A stretch of 64,000 bases of DNA, taken from Pisaster brevispinus. Taxonomy: Eukaryota > Echinodermata > Asteroidea > Forcipulatida > Asteriidae. The translations under genes and the position numbers were made by a program. Position 1 is the first letter of the stretch; the number at the start of each line of letters is the position of its first letter. Below the pieces are notes generated by a model. That model made no database searches. It saw only the letters and a program-made list of their open reading frames with translations, and was not told where the DNA came from. Location of the stretch: contig JAMKCF010000022.1 in NCBI GenBank assembly GCA_023634235.1, positions 4,766,541 to 4,830,540 on the forward strand. Reading direction: 5' to 3'. Positions 45,818-57,370 of this stretch are shown piece after piece.

Positions 45818-48612
45818 GATGCTGTACTAAGAAACATGGGTGTTCAGAAACTACTGGTTGAATCTCAGGTCGATCGGAGATTAAAAACTTTCAAAATCCT
45901 CAGATTACTTTTAGATTGATTCTGTACTAAGAAACATTGGTATTCAGAAGCTACTGGTTGAATCTCTGCTCGGTGGGAGATTAAAAACTTTCAAAATCCT
46001 CAGATTGCTTTTAGATTGATTCTGTACTAAGAAACATGGGTGCTTTGAAGCTTCTGGTTGATTCTCAGCTCCATCTGAGACAAAATATTTTCAAAATCCT
46101 CAGATTGCTTTTAGATGGATTCTGTACTAAGAAACATGGGTGCTTTGAAGATAATGGTTGAATCTCAGCTCGATAGGAGATTAACAACTTTCAAAATCCT
46201 CAGATTACTTTTAGATTGATTCTGTACTAAGAAACATGGGGCTTTGAAGCTTCTGGTTGATTCTCAGCTCGATCGGAGATTAAAAACTTTAAAAATCCTC
46301 AGATTACTTTTAGATTGATTCTGTACTAAGAAACATGGGTGTTCAGAAGCTACTGGTTGAATCTCAGCTCGATCGGAGATTAAAAACTTTCAAAATTCTC
46401 AGATTGCTGTTAGATTGATTCTGTACTAAGAAATATGGGTGCTTTGAAGCTTCTGGTTGATTCTCAGCTCCATCTGGGACAAAATATTTTCAAAATCCTC
46501 AGATTGCTTTTAGATGGATTCTGTACCAAGAAACATGGGTGTTCAGAAGCTACTGGTTGAATCTCAGCTCGATAGGAGACTAAAAACTTTCAAAATCCTC
46601 AGATTACTTTTAGATTGATTCTGTAGTAAGAAACATGGGTGTTCAGAAGCTACTAGTTGATTCTCAGCTCGATCGGAGATTACAAACTTTCAAAATCCTC
46701 AGATTGCTTTTAGATTGATTCTGTACCAAAAAAGATGGATGTTCAGAAGCTACTGGTTGAATCTCAGCTCGGTGGGAGATTAAAAACTTTCAAAATCCTC
46801 AGATTACTTTTAGATTGATTCTGTAGTAAGAAAAATGGGTGTTCAGAAGCTACTAGTTGATTCTCAGCTCGATCGGAGATTACAAACTTTCAAAATCCTC
46901 AGATTGCTTTTAGATTGATTCTCTACCAAGAAACATGGGTGTTCAGAAGCTACTGGTTGAATCTCAGCTCGAAAGGAGACTAAAAACTTTCAAAATCCTC
47001 AGATTACTTTTAGATGGATTCTGTACTAAGAAACATGGGTGCTTTGAAGATAATGGTTGAATCTCAGCTCGATAGGAGATTAACAACTTTCAAAATCCTC
47101 AGATTACTTTTAGATTGATTCTGTACTAAGAAACATGGGGCTTTGAAGCTTCTGGTTGATTCTCAGCTCGATCGGAGATTAAAAACTTTAAAAATCCTCA
47201 GATTACTTTTAGATTGATTCTGTACTAAGAAACATGGGTGTTCAGAAGCTACTGGTTGAATCTCAGCTCGATCGGAGATTAAAAACTTTCAAAATTCTCA
47301 GATTGCTGTTAGATTGATTCTGTACTAAGAAACATGGGTGTTCAGAAGCTACTGGTTGAATCTCAGCTCGGTTGGAGATTAAAAACATTCAAAATTCTCA
47401 GATTACTTTCAGAGTGATTCTGTACTAAGAAACATGGGTGCTTTGAAGATAATGGTTGACTCTCAGCTCGATCTGAGACAAAATGTTATCAAAATCCTCA
47501 GATTACTTTTAGATTGATTCTGTACTAAGAAACATGATATTCTGAAGCTACTGGTTGAATCTCAGCTCGATCGGAGATTAAAAACTTTCAAAATCCTCAG
47601 ATTACTTTTAGATTGATTCTGTACTAAGAAACATGGGTGTTCAGAAGCTACTGGTTAAATCTCAGCTCGATCGGAGATTAAAAACTTTCAAAATTCTCAG
47701 ATTGCTGTTAGATTGATTCTGTACTAAGAAACATGGGTGCTTTGAAGCTTCTGGTTGATTCTCAGCTCCATCTCAGACAAAATATTTTCAAAATCCTCAG
47801 ATTGCTTTTAGATGGATTCTGTACTAAGAAACATGGGTGCTTTGAAGATAATGGTTGAATCTCCGCTCGAAAGGAGATTAACAACTTTCAAAATCCTCAG
47901 ATTGCTTTTAGATTGATTCTCTACCAAGAAACATGGGTGTTCAGAAGCTACTGGTTGAATCTCAGCTCGATAGGAGATAAAAACTTTGAAAATCCTCAGA
48001 CTACTTTTAGATTGATTCTGTAGTAAGAAACATGGTTGTTCAGAAGCTACTGGTTGAATCTCAGCTCGATCGGAGATTAAAAACTTTCAAAATTCTCAGA
48101 TTGCTGTTACATTGATTCTGTACTAAGAAACATGGGTGTTTAGAAGCTACTGGTTGAATCTCAGCTCGATCGGAGATAAAATATTTTCAAAATCCTCAGA
48201 TTGCTTTTAGATGGATTCTGTACTAAGAAACATGGGTGCTTTGAAGATAATGGTTAAATCTCAGCTCGATAGGAGATTAACAACTTTCAAAATCCTCAGA
48301 TTACTTTTAGATTGATTCTGTACTAAGAAACATGGGTGTTCAGAAGCTACTGGTTGAATCTCAGCACGATGGGAGATTAAAAACTTTCAAAATCCTCAGA
48401 TTGCTTTTAGATTGATTCTCTACCAAGAAACATGGGTGTTCAGAAGCTACTGGTTGAATCTCAGCTCGAAAGGAGACTAAAAACTTTCAAAATCCTCAGA
48501 TTACTTTTAGATGGATTCTGTACTAAGAAACATGGGTGCTTTGAAGATAATGGTTGAATCTCCGCTCGAAGGAGATTAACAACTTTCAAAATCCTCAGAT
48601 TACTTTTAGATT
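45818..48612 (+). repeat. 2,795-bp sub-unit spanning the 5,182-bp junction
   Basis: It begins as a 2,387-bp sub-unit but near 46,912 jumps back to the equivalent of 41,730. It then replays 41.73-43.43 kb (CTCGAAAGG, GATAATGG, GGGGCTTTG, CGGTTGG/ACATTC, ATGTTATC, CATGATATTC, B-C, GCTGTTACATTG, GGTTAAATC). The junction lies between 46,887 and 46,922 in a GATTGCTTTTAGATTGATTC block shared by both partners. A private GGTTAAATC at about 47,654 is on a GTGTTCAG monomer. Confidence 0.84.
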
Positions 48613-51600
48613 GATGCTGTACTAAGAAACATGGGTGTTCAGAAACTACTGGTTGAATCTCAGGTCGATCGGAGATTAAAAACTTTCAAAATCCTCAGAT
48701 TACTTTTAGATTGATTCTGTACTAAGAAACATTGGTATTCAGAAGCTACTGGTTGAATCTCTGCTCGGTGGGAGATTAAAAACTTTCAAAATCCTCAGAT
48801 TGCTTTTAGATTGATTCTGTACTAAGAAACATGGGTGCTTTGAAGCTTCTGGTTGATTCTCAGCTCCATCTGAGACAAAATATTTTCAAAATCCTCAGAT
48901 TGCTTTTAGATGGATTCTGTACTAAGAAACATGGGTGCTTTGAAGATAATGGTTGAATCTCAGCTCGATAGGAGATTAACAACTTTCAAAATCCTCAGAT
49001 TACTTTTAGATTGATTCTGTACTAAGAAACATGGGGCTTTGAAGCTTCTGGTTGATTCTCAGCTCGATCGGAGATTAAAAACTTTAAAAATCCTCAGATT
49101 ACTTTTAGATTGATTCTGTACTAAGAAACATGGGTGTTCAGAAGCTACTGGTTGAATCTCAGCTCGATCGGAGATTAAAAACTTTCAAAATTCTCAGATT
49201 GCTGTTAGATTGATTCTGTACTAAGAAATATGGGTGCTTTGAAGCTTCTGGTTGATTCTCAGCTCCATCTGAGACAAAATATTTTCAAAATCCTCAGATT
49301 GCTTTTAGATGGATTCTGTACCAAGAAACATGGGTGTTCAGAAGCTACTGGTTGAATCTCAGCTCGATAGGAGACTAAAAACTTTCAAAATCCTCAGATT
49401 ACTTTTAGATTGATTCTGTAGTAAGAAACATGGGTGTTCAGAAGCTACTAGTTGATTCTCAGCTCGATCGGAGATTACAAACTTTCAAAATCCTCAGATT
49501 GCTTTTAGATTGATTCTGTACCAAAAAAGATGGATGTTCAGAAGCTACTGGTTGAATCTCAGCTCGATAGGAGATTAAAAACTTTAAAAATCCTCAGATT
49601 ACTTTTAGATTGATTCTGTACTAAGAAACATGGGTATTCAGAAGCTACTGGTTGAATCTCAGCTCGGTGGGAGATTAAAAACTTTCAAAATCCTCAGATT
49701 ACTTTTAGATTGATTCTGTAGTAAGAAAAATGGGTGTTCAGAAGCTACTAGTTGATTCTCAGCTCGATCGGAGATTACAAACTTTCAAAATCCTCAGATT
49801 GCTTTTAGATTGATTCTGTACCAAAAAACATGGATGTTCAGAAGCTACTGGTTGAATCTCAGCTCGATAGGAGATTAAAAACTTTCAAAATCCTCAGATT
49901 ACTTTTAGATTGATTCTGTACTAAGAAACATGGGTATTCAGAAGCTACTGGTTGAATCTCAGCTCGGTGGGAGATTAAAAACTTTCAAAATCCTCAGATT
50001 ACTTATAGATTGATTCTCTACCAAGAAACATGGGTGTTCAGAAGCTACAGGTTGAATCTCAGCTCGATCGGAGATAAAAACTTTCAAAATTCTCAGATTG
50101 CTTTTAGATTGATTCTGTACTAAGAAACATGGGTGCTTTGAAGCTTCTGGTTGATTCTCAGCTCCATCTGAGACAAAATATTTTCAAAATCCTCAGATTG
50201 CTTTTAGATCGATTCTGTACATGGGTGCTTTGAAGATAATGGTTGACTCTCAGCTCGATCTGAGACAAAATGTTTTCAAAATCCTCAGATTACTTTTAGA
50301 TTGATTCTGTACTAAGCAACATGATATTCTGAAGCTGCTGGTTGAATCTCAGCTTGATCGGAGATTAAAAACTTTCAAAATCCTCAGATTGCTGTTAGAT
50401 TGATTCTCTACTGAGAAACATGGGTGTTTAGAAGCTACTGGTTGAATCTCAGCTCGATCGGAGATAAAAACTTTCAAAATTCTCAGATTGCTTTTAGATT
50501 GATTCTGTACTAAGAAACATGGGTGTTCTGAAGCTACTGGTTGAATCTCAGCACGATGGGAAATTAAAAACTTTCAAAATCCTCAGATTGCTTTTAGATT
50601 GATTCTGTACTAAGAAACATGGGTGCTTTGAAGATAATGGTTAAATCTCAGCTCGATAGGAGATTAACAACTTTCAAAATCCTCAGATTACTTTTAGATT
50701 GATTCTGTACTAAGAAACATGGGCGTTCAGAAGCTACTGGTTGAATCTCAGCACGATGGGAGATTAAAAACTTTCAAAATCCTCAGATTGCTTTTAGATT
50801 GATTCTCTACCAAGAAACATGGGTGTTCAGAAGCTACTGGTTGAATCTCAGCTCGAAAGGAGACTAAAAACTTTCAAAATCCTCAGATTACTTTTAGATG
50901 GATTCTGTACTAAGAAACATGGGTGCTTTGAAGATAATGGTTGAATCTCCGCTCGAAGGAGATTAACAACTTTCAAAATCCTCAGATTACTTTTAGATTG
51001 ATGCTGTACTAAGAAACATGGGTGTTCAGAAACTACTGGTTGAATCTCAGGTCGATCGGAGATTAAAAACTTTCAAAATCCTCAGATTACTTTTAGATTG
51101 ATTCTGTACTAAGAAACATTGGTATTCAGAAGCTACTGGTTGAATCTCTGCTCGGTGGGAGATTAAAAACTTTCAAAATCCTCAGATTGCTTTTAGATTG
51201 ATTCTGTACTAAGAAACATGGGTGCTTTGAAGCTTCTGGTTGATTCTCAGCTCCATCTGAGACAAAATATTTTCAAAATCCTCAGATTGCTTTTAGATGG
51301 ATTCTGTACTAAGAAACATGGGTGCTTTGAAGATAATGGTTGAATCTCAGCTCGATAGGAGATTAACAACTTTCAAAATCCTCAGATTACTTTTAGATTG
51401 ATTCTGTACTAAGAAACATGGGGCTTTGAAGCTTCTGGTTGATTCTCAGCTCGATCGGAGATTAAAAACTTTAAAAATCCTCAGATTACTTTTAGATTGA
51501 TTCTGTACTAAGAAACATGGGTGTTCAGAAGCTACTGGTTGAATCTCAGCTCGATCGGAGATTAAAAACTTTCAAAATTCTCAGATTGCTGTTAGATTGA

Positions 51601-52193
51601 TTCTGTACTAAGAAATATGGGTGCTTTGAAGCTTCTGGTTGATTCTCAGCTCCATCTGAGACAAAATATTTTCAAAATCCTCAGATTGCTTTTAGATGGA
51701 TTCTGTACCAAGAAACATGGGTGTTCAGAAGCTACTGGTTGAATCTCAGCTCGATAGGAGACTAAAAACTTTCAAAATCCTCAGATTACTTTTAGATTGA
51801 TTCTGTAGTAAGAAACATGGGTGTTCAGAAGCTACTAGTTGATTCTCAGCTCGATCGGAGATTACAAACTTTCAAAATCCTCAGATTGCTTTTAGATTGA
51901 TTCTGTACCAAAAAAGATGGATGTTCAGAAGCTACTGGTTGAATCTCAGCTCGATAGGAGATTAAAAACTTTAAAAATCCTCAGATTACTTTTAGATTGA
52001 TTCTGTACTAAGAAACATGGGTATTCAGAAGCTACTGGTTGAATCTCAGCTCGGTGGGAGATTAAAAACTTTCAAAATCCTCAGATTACTTTTAGATTGA
52101 TTCTGTAGTAAGAAAAATGGGTGTTCAGAAGCTACTAGTTGATTCTCAGCTCGATCGGAGATTACAAACTTTCAAAATCCTCAGATTGCTTTT
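46912..52193 (+). repeat. 5,182-bp HOR, copy 2
   Basis: This is the tandem partner of 41,730-46,911. It is slightly longer because it retains the monomer lost at 46,742 in copy 1. It contains the second complete 2,387-bp sub-unit (48,613-50,999) and the start of the third (51,000 onward). CTGGGAC at about 46,475 of copy 1 is CTGAGAC here, and GGGAAATTAAAA near 50,560 is private to this copy. Confidence 0.86.
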
Positions 52194-53380
52194 AGATTGA
52201 TTCTGTACCAAAAAACATGGATGTTCAGAAGCTACTGGTTGAATCTCAGCTCGATAGGAGATTAAAAACTTTCAAAATCCTCAGATTACTTTTAGATTGA
52301 TTCTGTACTAAGAAACATGGGTATTCAGAAGCTACTGGTTGAATCTCAGCTCGGTGGGAGATTAAAAACTTTCAAAATCCTCAGATTACTTATAGATTGA
52401 TTCTCTACCAAGAAACATGGGTGTTCAGAAGCTACAGGTTGAATCTCAGCTCGATCGGAGATAAAAACTTTCAAAATTCTCAGATTGCTTTTAGATTGAT
52501 TCTGTACTAAGAAACATGGGTGCTTTGAAGCTTCTGGTTGATTCTCAGCTCCATCTGAGACAAAATATTTTCAAAATCCTCAGATTGCTTTTAGATCGAT
52601 TCTGTACATGGGTGCTTTGAAGATAATGGTTGACTCTCAGCTCGATCTGAGACAAAATGTTTTCAAAATCCTCAGATTACTTTTAGATTGATTCTGTACT
52701 AAGCAACATGATATTCTGAAGCTGCTGGTTGAATCTCAGCTTGATCGGAGATTAAAAACTTTCAAAATCCTCAGATTGCTGTTAGATTGATTCTCTACTG
52801 AGAAACATGGGTGTTTAGAAGCTACTGGTTGAATCTCAGCTCGATCGGAGATAAAAACTTTCAAAATTCTCAGATTGCTTTTAGATTGATTCTGTACTAA
52901 GAAACATGGGTGTTCAGAAGCTACTGGTTGAATCTCAGCACGATGGGAGATTAAAAACTTTCAAAATCCTCAGATTGCTTTTAGATTGATTCTGTACTAA
53001 GAAACATGGGTGTTCAGAAGCTACTGGTTGAATCTCAGCTCGGTTGGAGATTAAAAACTTTCAAAATTCTCAGATTACTTTCAGAGTGATTCTCTACCAA
53101 GAAACATGGGTGTTTAGAAGCTACTGGTTGAATCTCAGCTCGATCGGAGATAAAAACTTTCAAAATTCTCAGATTGCTTTTAGATTGATTCTGTACTAAG
53201 AAACATGGGTGCTTTGAAGCTTCTGGTTGATTCTCAGCTCCATCTGAGACAAAATATTTTCAAAATCCTCAGATTGCTTTTAGATGGATTCTGTACTAAG
53301 AAACATGGGTGCTTTGAAGATAATGGTTGAATCTCCGCTCGAAAGGAGATTAACAACTTTCAAAATCCTCAGATTGCTTT
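52194..53380 (+). repeat. End of third 2,387-bp sub-unit and switch to the 52.7-kb block
   Basis: The third sub-unit continues through the short monomer at 52601 and ACTAAGCAAC at 52698. From 52,698 the order is that of 37,057 onward (offset 15,641). It passes GTGTTCAG/CACGATGGG at about 52.93 kb and CGGTTGG at about 53.04 kb, where the 2,387-bp family would instead have gone to GATAATGG/GGTTAAATC. Confidence 0.8.
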
Positions 53381-56300
53381 TAGATTGATTCTGTACAAAG
53401 AAACATGGGTATTCAGAAGCTACTGGTTGAATCTCAGCTCGGTGGGAGATTAAAAACTTTCAAAATCCTCAGATTACTTTTAGATTGATTCTCTACCAAG
53501 AAACATGGGTGTTCAGAAGCTACTGGTTGAATCTCAGCTCGAAAGGAGACTAAAAACTTTCAAAATCCTCAGATTACTTTTAGATGGATTCTGTACTAAG
53601 AAACATGGGTGCTTTGAAGATAATGGTTGAATCTCCGCTCGAAGGAGATTAACAACTTTCAAAATCCTCAGATTGCTTTTAGATTTATTCTCTACCAAGA
53701 AACATGGGTGTTCAGAAGCTACTGGTTGAATCTCAGCTCGATAGGAGATAAAAACTTTCAAAATCCTCAGACTACTTTTAGATTGATTCTGTAGTAAGAA
53801 ACATGGTTGTTCAGAAGCTACTGGTTGAATCTCAGCTCGATCGGAGATTAAAAACTTTCAAAATTCTAAGATTGCTGTTAAATTGATTCTGTACTAAGAA
53901 ACATGGGTGTTTAGAAGCTACTGGTTGAATCTCAGCTCGATCGGAGATAAAATATTTTCAAAATCCTCAGATTGCTTTTAGATGGATTCTGTACTAAGAA
54001 ACATGGGTGCTTTGAAGATAATGGTTAAATCTCAGCTCGATAGGAGATTAACAACTTTCAAAATCCTCAGATTACTTTTAGATTGATTCTGTACTAAGAA
54101 ACATGGGTGTTCAGAAGCTACTGGTTGAATCTCAGCACGATGGGAGATTAAAAACTTTCAAAATCCTCAGATTGCTTTTAGATTGATTCTCTACTAAGAA
54201 ACATGGGTGTTCAGAAGCTACTGGTTGAATCTCAGCTCGAAAGGAGACTAAAAACTTTCAAAATCCTCAGATTACTTTTAGATGGATTCTGTACTAAGAA
54301 ACATGGGTGCTTTGAAGATAATGGTTGAATCTCAGCTCGATAGGAGATTAACAACTTTCAAAATCCTCAGATTACTTTTAGATTGATTCTGTACTAAGAA
54401 ACATGGGGCTTTGAAGCTTCTGGTTGATTCTCAGCTCGATCGGAGATTAAAAACTTTAAAAATCCTCAGATTACTTTTAGATTGATTCTGTACTAAGAAA
54501 CATGGGTGTTCAGAAGCTACTGGTTGAATCTCAGCTCGATCGGAGATTAAAAACTTTCAAAATTCTCAGATTGCTGTTAGATTGATTCTGTACTAAGAAA
54601 CATGGGTGTTCAGAAGCTACTGGTTGAATCTCAGCTCGGTTGGAGATTAAAAACATTCAAAATTCTCAGATTACTTTCAGAGTGATTCTGTACTAAGAAA
54701 CATGGGTGCTTTGAAGATAATGGTTGACTCTCAGCTCGATCTGAGACAAAATGTTATCAAAATCCTCAGATTACTTTTAGATTGATTCTGTACTAAGAAA
54801 CATGATATTCTGAAGCTACTGGTTGAATCTCAGCTCGATCGGAGATTAAAAACTTTCAAAATCCTCAGATTACTTTTAGATTGATTCTGTACTAAGAAAC
54901 ATGGGTGTTCAGAAGCTACTGGTTGAAGCTCAGCTCGATCGGAGATTAAAAACTTTCAAAATTCTCAGATTGCTGTTAGATTGATTCTGTACTAAGAAAC
55001 ATGGGTGTTCAGAAGCTACTGGTTGAATCTCAGCTCGGTTGGAGATTAAAAACTTTCAAAATTCTCAGATTTCTTTCAGAGTGATTCTCTACCAAGAAAC
55101 ATGGGTGTTTAGAAGCTACTGGTTGAATCTCAGCTCGATCGGAGATAAAAACTTTCAAAATTCTCAGATTGCTTTTAGATTGATTCTGTACTAAGAAACA
55201 TGGGTGCTTTGAAGCTTCTGGTTGATTCTCAGCTCCATCTCAGACAAAATATTTTCAAAATCCTCAGATTGCTTTTAGATGGATTCTGTACTAAGAAACA
55301 TGGGTGCTTTGAAGATAATGGTTGAATCTCCGCTCGAAAGGAGATTAACAACTTTCAAAATCCTCAGATTGCTTTTAGATTGATTCTGTACAAAGAAACA
55401 TGGGTATTCAGAAGCTACTGGTTGAATCTCAGCTCGGTGGGAGATTAAAAACTTTCAAAATCCTCAGATTACTTTTAGATTGATTCTCTACCAAGAAACA
55501 TGGGTGTTCAGAAGCTACTGGTTGAATCTCAGCTCGAAAGGAGACTAAAAACTTTCAAAATCCTCAGATTACTTTTAGATGGATTCTGTACTAAGAAACA
55601 TGGGTGCTTTGAAGATAATGGTTGAATCTCCGCTCGAAGGAGATTAACAACTTTCAAAATCCTCAGATTGCTTTTAGATTTATTCTCTACCAAGAAACAT
55701 GGGTGTTCAGAAGCTACTGGTTGAATCTCAGCTCGATAGGAGATAAAAACTTTCAAAATCCTCAGACTACTTTTAGATTGATTCTGTAGTAAGAAACATG
55801 GTTGTTCAGAAGCTACTGGTTGAATCTCAGCTCGATCGGAGATTAAAAACTTTCAAAATTCTAAGATTGCTGTTAAATTGATTCTGTACTAAGAAACATG
55901 GGTGTTTAGAAGCTACTGGTTGAATCTCAGCTCGATCGGAGATAAAATATTTTCAAAATCCTCAGATTGCTTTTAGATGGATTCTGTACTAAGAAACATG
56001 GGTGCTTTGAAGATAATGGTTAAATCTCAGCTCGATAGGAGATTAACAACTTTCAAAATCCTCAGATTACTTTTAGATTGATTCTGTACTAAGAAACATG
56101 GGTGTTCAGAAGCTACTGGTTGAATCTCAGCACGATGGGAGATTAAAAACTTTCAAAATCCTCAGATTGCTTTTAGATTGATTCTCTACTAAGAAACATG
56201 GGTGTTCAGAAGCTACTGGTTGAATCTCAGCTCGAAAGGAGACTAAAAACTTTCAAAATCCTCAGATTACTTTTAGATGGATTCTGTACTAAGAAACATG

Positions 56301-57370
56301 GGTGCTTTGAAGATAATGGTTGAATCTCAGCTCGATAGGAGATTAACAACTTTCAAAATCCTCAGATTACTTTTAGATTGATTCTGTACTAAGAAACATG
56401 GGGCTTTGAAGCTTCTGGTTGATTCTCAGCTCGATCGGAGATTAAAAACTTTAAAAATCCTCAGATTACTTTTAGATTGATTCTGTACTAAGAAACATGG
56501 GTGTTCAGAAGCTACTGGTTGAATCTCAGCTCGATCGGAGATTAAAAACTTTCAAAATTCTCAGATTGCTGTTAGATTGATTCTGTACTAAGAAACATGG
56601 GTGTTCAGAAGCTACTGGTTGAATCTCAGCTCGGTTGGAGATTAAAAACATTCAAAATTCTCAGATTACTTTCAGAGTGATTCTGTACTAAGAAACATGG
56701 GTGCTTTGAAGATAATGGTTGACTCTCAGCTCGATCTGAGACAAAATGTTATCAAAATCCTCAGATTACTTTTAGATTGATTCTGTACTAAGAAACATGA
56801 TATTCTGAAGCTACTGGTTGAATCTCAGCTCGATCGGAGATTAAAAACTTTCAAAATCCTCAGATTACTTTTAGATTGATTCTGTACTAAGAAACATGGG
56901 TGTTCAGAAGCTACTGGTTGAAGCTCAGCTCGATCGGAGATTAAAAACTTTCAAAATTCTCAGATTGCTGTTAGATTGATTCTGTACTAAGAAACATGGG
57001 TGTTCAGAAGCTACTGGTTGAATCTCAGCTCGGTTGGAGATTAAAAACTTTCAAAATTCTCAGATTTCTTTCAGAGTGATTCTCTACCAAGAAACATGGG
57101 TGTTTAGAAGCTACTGGTTGAATCTCAGCTCGATCGGAGATAAAAACTTTCAAAATTCTCAGATTGCTTTTAGATTGATTCTGTACTAAGAAACATGGGT
57201 GCTTTGAAGCTTCTGGTTGATTCTCAGCTCCATCTCAGACAAAATATTTTCAAAATCCTCAGATTGCTTTTAGATGGATTCTGTACTAAGAAACATGGGT
57301 GCTTTGAAGATAATGGTTGAATCTCCGCTCGAAAGGAGATTAACAACTTTCAAAATCCTCAGATTGCTTT
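53381..57370 (+). repeat. 1,995-bp tandem duplication (2 x ~20 monomers)
   Basis: Copy 1 is about 53,381-55,375 and copy 2 about 55,376-57,370. Three unusual strings repeat at exactly 1,995 bp: CTGTACAAAG (53391 and 55386), AGATTTATTC (53681 and 55676), and GGTTGAAGCTCAG (54921 and 56916). AGATTTATTC and GGTTGAAGC are absent from the homologous region at 37.4-39.5 kb, so they arose after the 15.6-kb duplication and before this one. Confidence 0.88.

Larger units (their letters stand above)
41730..46911 (+). repeat. 5,182-bp HOR, copy 1
   Basis: This large unit is repeated directly downstream. Markers 5,182 bp apart are GGGGCTTTG (41953 and 47135), GATGCTGTAC (43431 and 48613; 45818 and 51000), CTGTACATGGG (45032 and 50214) and ACTAAGCAAC (45129 and 50311). 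Inside it, GATGCTGTAC divides the sequence into a 2,387-bp sub-unit (43,431-45,817) and the start of a second one. Near 46,742 it lacks one monomer that copy 2 has. Confidence 0.88.
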
